A DNA stretch of 64,000 bases from Myripristis murdjan (GCF_902150065.1 NC_043989.1:23301667-23365666); one strand, 5' to 3'; shown: positions 1 to 15,532, counted from the first letter of the stretch. A program made the numbers and translations. The notes: a model not told the origin generated them from the sequence alone.

Positions 1-1047
1 GCAGATGTGCAACCAAGCCTCACACGTCTATCCACATTAAGCTTGACGAGAACTTGCGAGGGTTCAACATTCAGGAAAAGCACACACTTTCACCGTGGGT
101 GTATAAAGACAACTGGATACAGCGTCAGAGGTGGGACCCCATTCATTCCTCTGAAAGTTGCTCAGTGGCACATGAAGAGAAAAAGTTTTACTTGCAGGTA
201 TAAAATTACCCAGATCTCCAGGGAGCAAAGCTACAACAGCTGGGTAATGACCCAAACTCTGTCAGCGTATGTGTTGTTAGCATATGCGTAGCGTAGACTT
301 GTAAACACGTAAATAAAGCACAGTTTGTGGTGAGTGTGTACGTTACAAGGGAACTCCTGCAAATTGCTGTGGAGTCGAATCTGGTCAAATCAGGAGAAAA
401 GTGAGTTTGTCTGCTCCGCTCCGTTGCAGCTTTCCGTTGGTGCTCCCTGCTGCAGAGATGTTGCTAGGCAGAAAAAAACCCATCCACACCCACCTATTAC
501 AGAGGAAGTGTACTCTATTTTCTTATCACTGGCATCAGTGGAAATGCATCATCTTCCTTTACTGGAGTATCTTTGGCTTGGTGCACGTTTGCATGAACTC
601 TCTCTAAGAAGAACATTCACGCTGAATAACTGTAAAAATACAGTAGGGCCTTTCCACACAGGGTGCAATTGTCTGCCTTCAGAAGACTTGGATCATGCAG
701 AACAAGTTGCATGGCGTATTTCTGTTTTCATTTTTTTTTTTTTAACTCTAAAATGTGTTTCCCATTGACTTCAATTGTTTTGAGTGATTGCACAGACTTT
801 TGCAAGTTATCGTTCTATATGTTGAATGGACAAAGTAGATGATGACAAAACTTCCATTTTTCTGGTGAACTGTTCTTTTAAAACCTAGCCTAATTTAAAC
901 TTAACCCTAATTCAAACTTATCTTAGAGTCCTACCCCTAAAATAGCCTTGAAGAGATGGGATGGCTCACTTTGTTGGATCTTTCTCTTATTTTCTCCTCA
1001 TGGGGGGAGATGCAACACACACAGACGTGCACACACACTTCAGCTAC
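1..1047. other. ppp2r2c intron sequence, no gene seen
   Basis: No exon-like frame in this stretch continues the B55 protein on the minus strand, and nothing else is recognisable. It holds short A/T-rich runs and an AC-rich patch near 1015-1040. Intron of ppp2r2c by position. Confidence 0.7.
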
Positions 1048-1139
1048 CTGTCTGAGCCGTTCCAGGCACACTCGAACTTGTCGAAGATGCAGTCATTTTC
1101 ATAAAGGGAGCACAGCTTGCTGCGGAGGTAATCATGAAC
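1048..1139 (-). CDS. ppp2r2c: ppp2r2c coding exon 8 (last one in the window)
   Basis: Encodes [20 protein letters not shown] through WNGSD plus two bases, the sequence that follows LETYQ in B55 proteins. Acceptor CCTCAG|GTT, donor ACAG|GTAGCT. TG-rich repeats sit just outside both ends. The following exon, expected to begin near VIMTG, is not in bases 1-1047. Confidence 0.93.
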
Positions 1140-2504
1140 CTGAGGAAGCACACACACACATACATACACACACACATAGATATGATTTAAAATGGGTCCA
1201 GCACATAGCTTCACTCCCAAGTGTTGATCCAAAATGCAAGCTATAAATAGAAGTGTGAGCAGAGGAGCGCTGAGAAAACACACACACATACACACATACA
1301 TACACATAAGCGCGCACACACACACAAAGCAGAGAGCGCACAGACAGACAAAAACACATTAAATGTGGGCAGGTTGTAACACAAACCTCCCTGAAGGCAA
1401 GACTAATAAGACATAACACCAGCCCTCAGCAATATGAGGGCCGGGAGCACAGTTTTAATCAAAACTCCTTTACCATATCACCAAATCCATTAACATCCAC
1501 CTCTCCATTACCATGCCCACCGAGGAGGGCAGACACACACACACACACATGAACACAGATACATTCACTGACTAATAACTCTTTCCCCTGGCGCTTTCAT
1601 TTTCCGTGCCTGTGTCAGCATTGTGTCCGCTCAGTGATGCAAGGGGTTGAAATCTACACCGCCATATCTTTATTCTGCCAGACCCCCACCCCTCCAGCCC
1701 TTGTTTTTCACATTCTGCATAAAGTCAGCAGTCAACAGTCTCCTCTCAATCAATACACGGTCAAGCTGAGGTCGGCTCACGGCCCGTTCATCAAACTCGG
1801 TGACATTTCTGTTTGCCCCCCGTGGGTCTTTCAGCACGGGGCTGAAATGATATTGTGTCAGCCTCAGTTGAATATATAGTCTTTTTTTTTTTTTTTCCTG
1901 CCCATGTTTGCTTTGATTTAGCGCTGCACACCGTTCACTTCCTCAACCCGGCATTCTCCCACTTTCTTCCAGTCATCCAGCTGTCTCCCGAATGCCGCAA
2001 CCTCTCCTGTCCCTCTACCTCTCTCAACCCCTAATCTACAACTCTCCCCTTTTTTCACCCCGTCATTCCCCTTTCACCACAGCGTCCCCCCCCCCCACAC
2101 ACACACACACACACACACTCACACACCGCTCTCTCTCCCTCCCTCTCCTTGCTGCATTGCAGATCTAGGTGTCAGGGCTGTGTAAGGTATCCCTCCTTCC
2201 CGCTTCACTTTATGAGTGGAGGCTCGGCGCCTATAAATAGCAGCAGTGCGTCTCAGCCTCCCACTCTCGGCTGCCTCATAGCCTCTCACACGTCAAGAAG
2301 AGGCACGCACACACATGCACACACACACACACACACACATGCGTTAGCTCACCCACATGCCCGCGGCAGGAATACTAAGCACATATTGAACAAGAGAGTT
2401 GACAGACAGTTCTACTGCGCATAAATGCATAAACAGTCGACTGTACGGCCTACTGTAAACACTCACAGGTGACATTACAAATTTGTTTGGAGATAAATTG
2501 AGTG

Positions 2505-2538
<34 letters not shown>

Positions 2539-5500
2539 CGACAGAGAGAAAGCTGTAGAGAAAGAGAAAAAAATGCTTAGTGCACTGTATAAGGATTAAC
2601 TTAAAGCATGTCCTTTCTCTAATATATGTATATGCGTGCATATTCAAAAGCATGTTAGGCACACTTAATCTCTCATCCCACATACACGCCATAGTGCCAT
2701 AATAATAATTAACTCTCTGTGGCGGCTTCTGTTATGCATACAGCCTTCTCACAAACACGCACTTACACATACACACGTGCGTCTACAAAATATGGTCCAA
2801 AATCAAAAAGTCAGTGAAGCCGGTTCTCCGCTGACAAGGAGTGTATTTGCTGGCATGCAACAGAGGCAATTATCCCTAAAAGGTTTTGGACAAAAATCTC
2901 ATCATCTCTCTCCACTATGATTCTGAGAGATCACCATCTTCCCATGATGCATTTCTCTCACAAATGGGATGCATATTTTCCCCGGGATGACAGCACTTTC
3001 TTTCGGTAAGGCGCGATTACTCACCTCATAAGTTTGAAGCGCACGACAGCGACGCTCACCGTGTGCCAGCGCTATTTAATGGAAACTCCGAAACAGTGCC
3101 TGAGACGGCACTTGACATTTTGCACTGGTGGGGAGACTGGAGGATTACTCCAAATCAGCATTTTAGTTGCGGTTTTGCCTCTTTGCCTTTTAGGAGTTGA
3201 GTGAAATCACAAACACGGCATAAAAACACACTCTACATAAATGCTTCCCAGACTATCGATTGGTTCACCTTGCCTAGAATCGAGAGAGCACCTTGTCAGA
3301 AGGAATTTCATCAGAGTGCATTTTAGTGGAGTGTTTTGAGGTCTAAATTCCACAGAGTGACTCAAACAGAAACCTGGGGGGAAACACTATGCCGTGACAC
3401 TACAATTCATGCAAGTTTCCTGTATTTCAACACTACTTTCCATCCTTAAGACACACAGTCAGACACATGCGATCCCACCTGGTATGTCTCCAAAGGCTTG
3501 CTCTCCATGTTGAGGTCCCACACTTTGGTGGTCAGATAGTCTCTGGTGAGCAAGTAGCGCCCGCTGTGGCTGAATTTGACATCCGACACCGAGGAGATGA
3601 TCTCAGAGAAGAAGGAGCGGGCGTTGGGGTCCTCAGGCTCCTCGAACACTGCAGAGGAGAGAAGAGCATGCCATATCGACATTTAAGTTCAATTACGGCA
3701 TCACCTGAAAATCAAAATCTCAAAACGGATCTGTAATTTTATTCCATCCATACATGCAACATGCACAGCAACAACAGACTTTGAGGATTCACCACATTTT
3801 CTCGGTGGTGAGTTATCAAAAAAAAAAAAGCCTTTGAAGACGTTAGCTTTGTTGGACATGGCACATTTGATGGATTCTGATGGATTTCTCAAAATGGAGC
3901 TTCACACTCACTGCTGGGGAAACAGCATTTTCAAAACATAAACTACACAAGGCACCTCGGTCCTCTGTGCAGGAGGGCTGGGATGCACAGACCTTTACTT
4001 TAGCTTTCTCAGCTAAGAGGGCTGCCATCGTCTACTGAGCCTGAACCGGCTTTGCTGACTCAATTTGAGCAGGAGGTTGTACCATCAATCACACTAAATA
4101 ACACAACAGCCAATGGCTATGCAAGAGGTAGGCTAATGTGGCATGCAGATGAGACGGCATTTCAATGATTCCCTAAAAAAAAAAAAAAAAAACCTCTCTT
4201 GTCCACTGTTGTGTCATTTGTTACATGATGAGCATACATTACGTGTGTGAGTGTGTTTGCATATGTGATCACCAGTGTTGTCCAAATCGAATCAAAGGTC
4301 AAAGGTCAAAAGTTTTTATTTGTCATTTCTTCTGAGTACAAAAGAAACAAAATAGTGTACTCCTAGGTTAAAAAACAGTGTGAAGAATCAGACTGTATGT
4401 CAAGCTGACATACAGTATGTTAAAAAAAGGTATAAATTAAACAAAAATGACAACAAAAACTGATGACAGCTATGTCATTTATTAATTGGATGTGCCTCAA
4501 AATATATTGATAGCCATGTATAGTACAAATTGGGCAGACAGAGGTAAACAGTGGAGTGTGTTAAATTACTTCTAGTAACTTGAGGGGTTTTCCTCAGCAT
4601 CTTTGCACGCTGCACACTGTGAGCAGGTGAGAAGTTGAACCCACTTATGTTTCTAATGCAGCATACTTTATAAACTCACAAGAGGCATGAATGTCATCTC
4701 CGCTACCGCATTTACTAAGTACAGTAAGTCTCTACACCCTAAGTGTGACAAAGAAGAAAAAGAAAAAGTTCAAGTGCTTAACTACGGCTTCCGAGTTCAA
4801 AGGCAGCTAATGCACAAGTTCAAGTCTGAGTCGAGTCACGAGTCATGAAAACAGGGTTACAAGTCTGGCGACCACACATAGACAAACACTACAGACGGAC
4901 ATAAATCATTCAAATGCCCCTGAGAAATCTATATCTGAACCCTGTGTCTGAACCCACTCATTCTGGAAATCACTGGGGATTGTGTGTTTATGTCAAGATC
5001 AGAGCATATTGCACCCGTGCTGTCTCAGAACCATATCTATCTGCAGTCATTCTCGCTTCAATATCGTAGGAAATCATTGAAACCAATAGCAAGACTACAC
5101 AATAGAGCTTATAAGATCCATGGCAAACTCCCCTCGCCCTTGGACACACCACTGTGCGGCAGACTTGGATTTTAACACTGTGACTTTTCAGAACTGCACC
5201 AATAATCTAGCCATTAAATTCTAATATAAATAATATCTCTCCTCCAACACATCAGATCAATTTCACATACATTTATCAAGATCAATTTCACATGTATTTA
5301 AGTGAATACCGGCTTATAAAAACAGCTATGCTCAGAGATCATTTTTCCATACATACACGAGAATCTGATATGAGATCTTTCTCTACATTAGATCAATAAC
5401 CTCTAGTATATAATTCAAACAAGCCTATAAATGTTATCTGATGGAAGGACACACCTGCAACCACGGATTTCAGCTCAAATAACCATCCCACCCCCTCCGT

Positions 5501-8221
5501 CCTCTCCCCTGTCGTGTCTCTGTAGCTCTTATGCTTTGTTTGTGGCATTGTGTTTGAGATTTTTTTGTTTGTTTGTTTTTTATTTTGTATTATGAAGTGA
5601 CTTTGTCTTATAGGTGCCGCAGAACAGAAACCTGCTGCAAAACTGTTTGTAAGGGAGTTGGACCACTTTTAACTGTAACACATTTTGAAATCTGTGGTGT
5701 CGCTTTCCTGTGTGATACAAATGAAATGAAAACAAATGAAAACATGACGTGTGTCTGTGTGCGGGACCATCCCGAGGACTGCTGTGTGTCCGCACAAAGG
5801 CTGGGCCCTGCTTGTCTGTGTGTAATCAAAGAGTGACAGGTTTCAGGAAGGCAAAATTAAGAATTAATGCCATTTGGAATTAATTTACAACTAATTTTAC
5901 AACTAAAATAACAAAAAAAAAAAAAAAAAGGGAAGTAAATGGGAAGTATAAGACAAAAGACAGAAGAAAATTGTTGTCTTTTTAGAAAATCAGATAAAAA
6001 ACAAAACAAAATGAAAACAAAAATATCATGTGTAGATTATACCAGTAGCCTTGTTGTGTTTTAATCAAAGAGAGGACCTGCAGTGCAAAGAAATGTGTTA
6101 TTACATGCTCTGGTTCCAAAGCAGAGAACAGACTGGAAAGTGAGTTACTAGTGTTGATAAACAACCCTGCCCAACCTCAGCAGATATTATGTGCTACTGG
6201 GCTGGAAAACATTTTACCTATTGCACCTTTACATTTGGAGGATTTATTGCAAGACACACATCTTTATGTCTGCCTGCACCCTGGCTCTCGGCAGGCTGCA
6301 TACTCACATTTGGAGTGCTTGTCACACAGGGCTGCCTCTCTCATGTCACAGAGGCGCAGCGTGCCCTTGCTGCTGCTGTAGACAAACAAGTTACAGTGGT
6401 GGGGGTGAAACTCAGCCGCTGTGATCACTTCTGTCAGATCCTCCATGTTGGCTGGCTTGATGTCCACGATGTCTGGGAGAGAGGCGTCGTTCAGGGAAAC
6501 AACAAAGAGAAAGCAGTTCCCAGGGCTGGCGCTCTGTTTTAGCCAGACACTTGTCTGTATGTGCTGCATTCCACCAAATACTGTACATAAATATCTATAT
6601 ACACTGACTGCACTCATTCATTCAGTCAGTCAGTCAGTCAGTCACTCACTGACGGAGTGATAAAACTAATTTGATTTTGCTTGTATTTAGGCGGAAATGC
6701 ACACAAGGGTACAAAAAGGGGGTCCAGACTCAAAATGATACCACGAGCATATGTAAATGTGTACATTCCCCATTATTTACAGCAGTAAATAAAACACACC
6801 AATATAAATGTGTCTTCGGGGAATTGTTGGGAGAAAAGTAATTCCATACTCAGATAAACTGTAAAAGCATAAATCCCGTCTGGGACGGGGATATGACTCT
6901 ACTGTGTCCTATTGAGCTGGATTAGAACCCAGAAAAAGGGGGTTGAAATATTTATGCAGCCTTTGAATTATTCATTAAGCTACATTTTCACTCCTCAAGA
7001 ATAATATTCCCCCTCCCCCATTGCAGTGTGTCTTTGTGCATTTCTTTATACAGGGGAGCAACGGCATGGTGGGGAGTTGAAGTGCTTGAGTTTGTTTTAT
7101 GAGTGTGTAAGTGTGTGGGCAGGGGGGGAGATTACTGAGCATTTGCATGCAGCTACGTGTTAACACGCTCATGAATAACTGTGTCTTTAAATATGCGCGT
7201 TAATAAATCTATTCCTGCCTTTTTCTCACACTGCTCCTCTGATTTCCAACCTCGCTGAATGTCCGCTCAGTGAGAAACACACCATAAGGATACTGAAGCT
7301 GCGGTCAGTGATGCCCAGATGCCAGAGGTTGATCCTCAGGTCGTCGGCTGACATGTACGTCTCACAGTCGGAGTTGACCGAGATGGAGTTGACGTGGTAG
7401 GTGTGGGCATTGGCAAACACCCGCCGCGGGCTCACCTCCACCATCAGGTCCATCGGCTTCAACACCGGCACCTAGAGCAGAGAGAGACAACAATTTAACA
7501 TCCTGAGTGTGCAAATTGCTGGTTAGAGGGAGAGAAATGGTCAAAATATTGCAAATAAATGACCATAGAGCGTACTATTTCCTCTGATATCAATACTACA
7601 TATAATGCCAGACACCAAATTCACATATATCCTTAATTGCACAGTAGAGACTGCAGGTCTAATGTATGACTTCAGAGTCTACATTTAACGTGAGCTCATT
7701 TGGTTGCCCATCTGTTTTTTTTTACATAGCATCATTTGCATTAACAAATTTATCTGTGCCAGTGCATGATTTACATAGAATCTGAGTCTTCACAGCTTTA
7801 AAGTGCATCCTGATTTACATATATCACATTGGGGGGGTGGGGGAAGTATGCACATAAACATGCATGCATACACACAGACATAGATGTACAGACACACACA
7901 TACACGCAGGCGCTGCGATGTGACTGTATATCAATATGAACAGTGAAGAATCCATCTGATTATTACTGCAAACAGACACACCGACGTTTACATGGATTTA
8001 AATCCTCTGCAGATGTCATGTTGTTGTTTTGTGCAGCTGGCAGCAGTGAATGTGAGCCACACACACACACACACACAAGCATACACACACCTTTGTGCCA
8101 GTGACCCACTTTTGCACATGCACACACATCTGTACCCACTGACCTACTTCTGCTGTCCAACCTACTGCGTTTATGAATGTTTCAGTGCGTGTGTTCATGT
8201 GCGCGAGTGTGTGCACGCAAG

Positions 8222-8272
<51 letters not shown>

Positions 8273-10951
8273 GGTAACCTGTAGTGAAGTGACAGTGGAA
8301 ATGTCTTTGATGCGGCCCTCCTCATCCTTCAGGTTGTATCCTTCCGGCCGCTTATCTCTTTCACTCACCTTCCACAACTTAATGGTCTTATCTGGAAGAC
8401 AAAAAGGAGCATTAGCAAATCAGACACTTAATAACGGTGATGATTTAAAAATAAAATGTAATCAGCAGATTTTTTTTTTTTTTTTTTTTGCGTGCTCTAC
8501 AGTTACCCAGCAATTTGACAGTCTGACTTTTATCGCTATTAGGAGGCATCAAAACCGGCTAAATATAGAATGTACCATCAATCTGTAAAGGACAGTTTTA
8601 CAGAGGCGCTAATTTAAGATTCTGGCATAAAGAGACAGTCCACTCAGGCACGTGAACACATTAGATATCATGGATAAACAGAAAAATCCACCACACTGCT
8701 AAACAGCTTGTACTGTAAACCAAACATGCACCCTGACGGATTATTTCATTAACCCTCACAGAAACACAAAGTCTTTGTATTATACCGAATGAAGAGTTTC
8801 AGCAGCAGCATTAGCTAACTGCTGAGGCAGGTCTTACATTTTTCATACCCTCAATCATAAATAATATAGTGCTTAGAGAAATCAATTATCTGCTCAAGAA
8901 CAATCTGTGGACCTTCCAATAAAGCTGTAAACTTAAATGCACATTGATGAGGGGGGGTCTCTCCTCCAAGGGGTATAAACTAAGATCCTAATGTACTACT
9001 GTTGCCTTTGTGTAACTGAAGAATTATGTTGTGCAATGCATGCAAAAAAAAAGCCCTTAATGCACTGCAAACCTATAAGCCTAAATATCCCATCTTCTTA
9101 GGGAAAAATTGCTTTCTGACCCAAGTGACCCAAATTCAAATGTGGGCTTTATTCCAACTGGTGGGATCAACCCCATGCTCTACACGCTGCATGGATATAT
9201 TTTGTGAAATATCTGCCAGGAAAGTAAACACTTGTGAGCACAGATAGTTGAAACAACCATGCCAAAGTCAAATATTAGAAACCATGCCTATCTCCTACCT
9301 AGAAGCCACAATATTGGATAGATAGGTTTTTTTTTTTTCCCCCCCTGAGAGACAGAAATGATCTCTTGTCATAACTCATATGCAGGGTGAAATCTGGCCT
9401 CTGCCTCATTTGCAAGGAAGGTTGCTAATGTGGTATGATTTTTGGAAATATGCCGGATTAGGATTGTTTACATATGGATCACTAAAAGGCATGTTTATAT
9501 TAATGTTTATTAAAACCAAAACTATGAGACCTGTTATTTTAGGTTTTAATTTAAATTCATCAGTCGGGGAATGAGTTACATTATGCTAAGTTAGTTAAGC
9601 CCAGTTAGGTCCCTTGACAACTGGAATTTTTTTTTTTTCCCCTAACATAGGCGCTCGTCACGAGAAGAAGCCTTACTCAACATTGGCCAACTAGCTGTGT
9701 AGTCGCTAATATCAGAGATTTCCTGTAGGATGGAGACAGAAGACGCACGGGTTTCAGCATTGAAAACAGTGTAACAGCCGGCTGGATGCAGACTGTCACA
9801 TGTACTCTCTCGCAAAAGCAACATCTTTTTCCTACACAGCCTCGTCATGGCTCTGTTTGTCATGAGGAACATGTTGGGCATGAGCGGCAACAAGGTCAGT
9901 TAAAACATCACAAAGTTACATTAAGTTACATTACATCACATTACATTACTGGGCTTTATTTTGGCACAGCACTGCATGGAGATCACAGACTTCATGTTAT
10001 CTTTTGTACTAAACTGGTATCAAGGGGACGTTCCTAACTAAGTACCAAAGTGCTAGGAAGTTTCCTTCTAAATGAGACAGACCCAGTTTCAGCCAATATC
10101 ACCCCAGTACGTCACAGCATACTATTATAAATCCCACTAGCTAATTGCCCATTCATTAAAACAGTGTTGATATAAGCCTTCACGTAAACATGAGTCTAAC
10201 CTTAACCAAGTGGACATAACTTGGAAAGCTTTCACTCAACCATAACCTTAAGGCACACACACACACACCGAACTGACATCAAAGAACTATAAAGGCCGAC
10301 TGTTGCGTCACATTGCTCCGACAACAATTCAGCATGCTCCAACTTTGTGCTTCTTCGGAGTTGGGGTTGTCTCACCATTGGTGGAGAGGAGGAAGTGGGC
10401 GGCGTTCTGCTGAGGCAGCCATCGGATCTTATTGATCTTCTCCTCGATCTCCAGACTCTTAAGGTAGTCAAACTCAGGCTCATGGCTCTGGAAGGTGCTG
10501 TAGACATTGTACTCTCCCTGGGAGAATGGTTCGGTTTTGCTCTAGTGGGGAAAGAGAGGGAAGGAAGGAAGGACAGAGCAAGAGGTAGGGATGATGGAGA
10601 GAAGAGAAAGAGAAGCTCAGAGAGAGAGAGAGAGGCATGGGGAAAGGAAGGGATGGAGGTGGGCAAGGAAAAAGGTGAGAATCAAGGTTGGTGGAGTGGT
10701 GAGGAGGTGAGCGATAAATTTCCACTGTGCACTGACTCGATCACATGTGAAATCAAAGTGCAGTGTAGCACAGGAGGTTCGAGTCAGTCACCTCCACCTT
10801 GATTTTCTCAAGAAATAGTGTGACACGGGCCCTGCACACCTGTAATAATACACTCTCACACACAGTAGGGGCATCAACTATCAATCTGTCAATGTGGACT
10901 GCAGCTGGAGAGGAACAGTGTGTGCTCATCACTACTATCACAGCTGGAGTA

Positions 10952-11019
<68 letters not shown>

Positions 11020-11124
11020 CCCTACCTCAGGTTCCCTCTGGAAGATGACCACTCGGCCCCCCTTGTCCCCTGTGGCCAGGAGCTCTCCTGTGTGGTTGAA
11101 CTCGACAGTGGAGATAATATCAGC

Positions 11125-11197
<73 letters not shown>

Positions 11198-11599
11198 TCC
11201 ATTAGTTAATTGAACACACATTATTATTCATCTGCATAATCTGTTTATGATCATCTGCCTGTATATTATTCAACCAAGTCAACAGAGAATACATTAACAT
11301 GTAATTGGATTAAAATATGCAAATGAATATGCTTCAAAAATATTTGACCACTAATGCAAATGTTTTTCTATATGTGTATGCACTTGCACAGGCACTACAA
11401 AGACCATACAGCAAGTGCTGGCCCACATACATATTCATCCACCCACCCACCTACACACACACACACACACACACATGCACACACACGCACACATGCAGCT
11501 GTTTCACACCAGGCGAAGGTGTTATTAATGTGCCAGTATGACACATTTCCACTCAGTACACAATACTACAATGTGAACTCTCTTGAGCTCATCACTGGG

Positions 11600-11641
<42 letters not shown>

Positions 11642-14231
11642 CAGGCATGTCCCCGTCACTAGCTCTGTGTCCCACTGACACACACCCACACAGTCTGACT
11701 CAGTGACGAGACTCGGCGGTGATGTGAGGAGTAAGCACATTATTAACTGCTTATGATTTACCGACTCAGTTGGTGCTTTCAGTGTCCCCATCCTACATCG
11801 CACAACACGAGGCGCATGAAACACAAATCACTTTTTTTTTGTTCTGTCAGTGGAAGTCTCAGTTAAAGCACATAAACACACCATAACCTCTGAAACTGTT
11901 TTTTTTTACACTGCATGTCACCCACCCTGTCTCCCACATACGCCTTTCCTGTCGCTCCTGCAGATTGCACTTCCACTTGTGTAGCTACATCTCAGAAGCA
12001 GAAATACTCTCATTGGTTGAGTTACATCTCAGTGGGCGGAGCCAAAGAATAAAGGTTAATCATGCTAAAAAAAAAAAAAAATAGCGGTGTCCCAATTCAG
12101 GGGCTGCCTCCTTTGAAGGTCACATTTCAAGACCGCATACTCGCTCATCAAGGTCGCCCCAATCCAAAGTGTCCTCTGAATGTGGCCCAGATATGGAGCC
12201 CTCTTTCGGAAGAATTTGGAGGACACAACCAACGTATCCTTTGCTGTTCTCCATATCCCGAAATCCATTCCATACAGATGTCACTATGGAAAGCTACGTG
12301 GCTGCGAGCGTTGAAAGGGAAAATGAAGATTTCACATGCAAATAGTGCACGTTGTTTATACACATGACAATTTAGAGGGAATGCAAAATTAAAACGCCTT
12401 ATCTCACATTTTCCATTAGGCGACGATAACTGGCATAACTAAAAGTTTCTTGAGGTGCTGATTAAAGTGAAGCTCTGGGATTCTGGCTACATCCATTGTC
12501 TGAGGGTCAAACTTTAGTTGTGGAGAGACAGATGTTTCATCCCCTTACGCCCTACAACAGGCAGGAAGAGATCACAACTTCATGGACTGTGTCTGTCAAA
12601 GCCAGCACCTGTGAATTGGGACGATTCAGCCGTAGAAATACAGTGAGCAGCCCTGATGTTATATTATATCCTCAACCAGTTGGCTATTGCTTCTAATGGA
12701 CCTCATGTATGAAGCGACTATTATCTATTCATATTGTAGGCATAATTCTGTTACTTTTTAACAGCCAGTTTTATATGCATTGTGCATTGTCAGCAAATAC
12801 AACCCTTTGCTAAGACAGTTTTTAGCCACAACTAACTTGGCCATTCGAACACCACAGGGCCATGTCATCACATCACACCCAGTCCAAAAAGCACTTAATC
12901 AGAGTCTGAGTGAAAAGCCACAACACTGCTGATATCATCGATATTTCAAATATGTTGCTCAAACAAATAATTGTCATGCACTTTTATTGGTCGGAGCAAA
13001 AATACGTCAGAACCAATAAAGTTACGGTGCCAAGGTGTCCTTATTTTTTCCAGCAATGAAAAAAAAAAATAAGGACAAGGGAACTGTAGCCCGCAAGTGA
13101 ACCATCTTGGTTCTATACCATCTTGGTGGCAGTAATGGTAAAGTTAAGTGATAAAACCGCCATTTAGTCTCTGTGAAAAAGAAGCATGGAGAAAACAACA
13201 AGAGGGCATTTTGTAAATGTGCCTCTATTGGCGTTGTATTGTGAGATTACATTGGAAATGTGTGCGTAAGAAGTGTTTCCTCTACATTTGTAGACACAGT
13301 GAAAAAAGCAAGAGGAGAAGGAGAGAGAAACTATACTACATACTATATAAACTAAAAAAAAATAAAATGCAAGCCAGCCTTATTTAGTTATTTAGGTTAG
13401 CAAGTAAGCCTCGCTGACCTTCCCCATTCAAATGAACCAAACTAGCTGATGGCTTTCTAGGTAGGGCTTCTAGGTAGGCTGGCTAATAAACTAAACTAAA
13501 AGACCCTCAATGCCACGGTCATGCATAAAGGAAATAGTGATTGATTACTTTTTATATGTCAGATTTCTATTTTGACTAGAGATCCTTGTGTGCTAGTTAG
13601 TGAACTTGCATACTGAAGTTTTGCTGAGGCCTATTAGATTGTCTCTCTTTCCGCAGTGGCTCTGTGCAAATAACAACAACAAAAAAAAATGTCTTAAATT
13701 TTCTCTCATAACATTTTCAAGACTGAATGCTGCTTGAAACTGAGAGGTTAATAGGGGTGAGTCCATTGAGCATCGGATTTGATAGAAAAGGGTGCAGGTT
13801 TTAATAAGCGCGGACTGCAATAAAAAATAGAGTCTATAGTCTATTTATTGTGAGGCTGAGTGATCCAGAGCTGTGAACCCTGCCTGTTATAAGGTGGCCT
13901 TGAGAGAGAGACTGAACGATGGGGGGAGGTGGGGATGGCTCCCCCTGTTTCTCTCATCACCACAGCACAACCTTATTCACCCTGCTCCTCTTACTCTTCA
14001 TCTATTACTCTCTCTCTCTCTCTCTCTCTCTGCCTCTTTCTACCTACCAGTTCACCATTTCTTGATCCCTCCTCCCTTCTGGCCAAGCTTACATCTCTCT
14101 CTCATGGCAATCCCTCTTTAATTTCTTCCTCTCAATTTTTTTCCCTCTAGCTCAGTCTTCCTCTCTCTTTCCCTCTCCAACCGCCCCTTCTCATCTTTCC
14201 ATCTCTCAATTTCTCTCTTTCACCCCATTTG

Positions 14232-14276
<45 letters not shown>

Positions 14277-14848
14277 CGTCCCTCCCCCACGCCACTCCAC
14301 TGTTTGGCTGTATGTTAGTGTGTATGTATGGTGGTGCTGCTGGTGGAAGAATGGGAGAGGGAGGAAGGGATGGAAAGCGAGGTGGAGGGAAGGGGCGGTG
14401 GGCTGAGGGGTGGGGTGGGTGGGTGGGTGGGGGGTGGGGGGTCCTCTGGTTGAACATGGGTTGCCATGGTAACAGGCTGAGCCAACCAGCGGCGGCGGTA
14501 GTCGTAACAGTTTGCTGTATATGGCATTCTAGCAAAAGGAGGAAGTAGGAATCATCAATCCAATCCTCCCAGGAAGAGGCAGCGTGGTAAAATAATTACG
14601 GGTCTGGGCACTGCACTTTTGTCCACTGACACACATGCTGGATTAATACCAGGAGATGGACCAGGCACTGTGTTTCATATAGAGGATGTGCAGATAGGTC
14701 ATGCACACACACATTCACACACACATGAGGAGACATACTCACACACAGACCCATGAACATGCAGTCCAATGTATGCACACTAGAGCCCTTTCAAGTAGTC
14801 ATAAACATGAATGCAGGCGGTTACAAAGGGATGCAAATAAGTGTGACC

Positions 14849-14900
<52 letters not shown>

Positions 14901-15499
14901 ATGTGTGTGTGCATGTCCAACACACTCATAGTCACATATCTCTAGTCACAAAGAAATAGCTAAGCTAAGCAAAAGCACAAAATAGCTGAACAAAATATGG
15001 AGCACACTCTCTCCTCTCTGCTCCCATACTCCCTCTGTCCCTTATCCTTCCCTCCTACTCCTCTGTATCTTTCACTCTCTCTCTCTTTTACATCTTGCAT
15101 CCATCTTGCTCTCTCTCTCACTCTTTCGCTCACTCTCTCTCTCTCTCTCGTGCTATTGGAAGAACTCTACACCACATAAACCCCACCACTGAACGAAAGA
15201 ACAACAAGCGCAGGCGCAAGCATCATCAGCACTATGGATCCCTTCCAAGAATCACTACTGGCCAGTGTACTGATGTGTGTGTGAGTGTGTGTGTGTGCAT
15301 GTGTGTGTGTATCTGCTGGTCTGTCTGTTAGGCTGTCAAGCTCTAAGTCGATGTCCTGTGGCGTGCATGTGTGCGTGTGCTATAGCGAGCTGGCTCTCTC
15401 CGTCTCCTACAGACAGTCCATTAGCATCAGCAGCCCTGTCTGACTCATCAGCACACTGCAGGAGCTGGGGGAACACACAGCGATTTGCAAGTGCACGCG

Positions 15500-15532
<33 letters not shown>

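Noticed and set aside
10753-11209. Frames of 103 to 149 codons around ppp2r2c exon 2
   Set aside because: Except for the 98-base exon they are translated microsatellites.
12062-12367. Plus-strand 101-codon frame with a protein-like look
   Set aside because: Lies within the hAT-like MITE; open on both strands by chance.
14206-14548. Pro- and Gly-rich frames on both strands
   Set aside because: Translations of CT- and G-rich low-complexity DNA.
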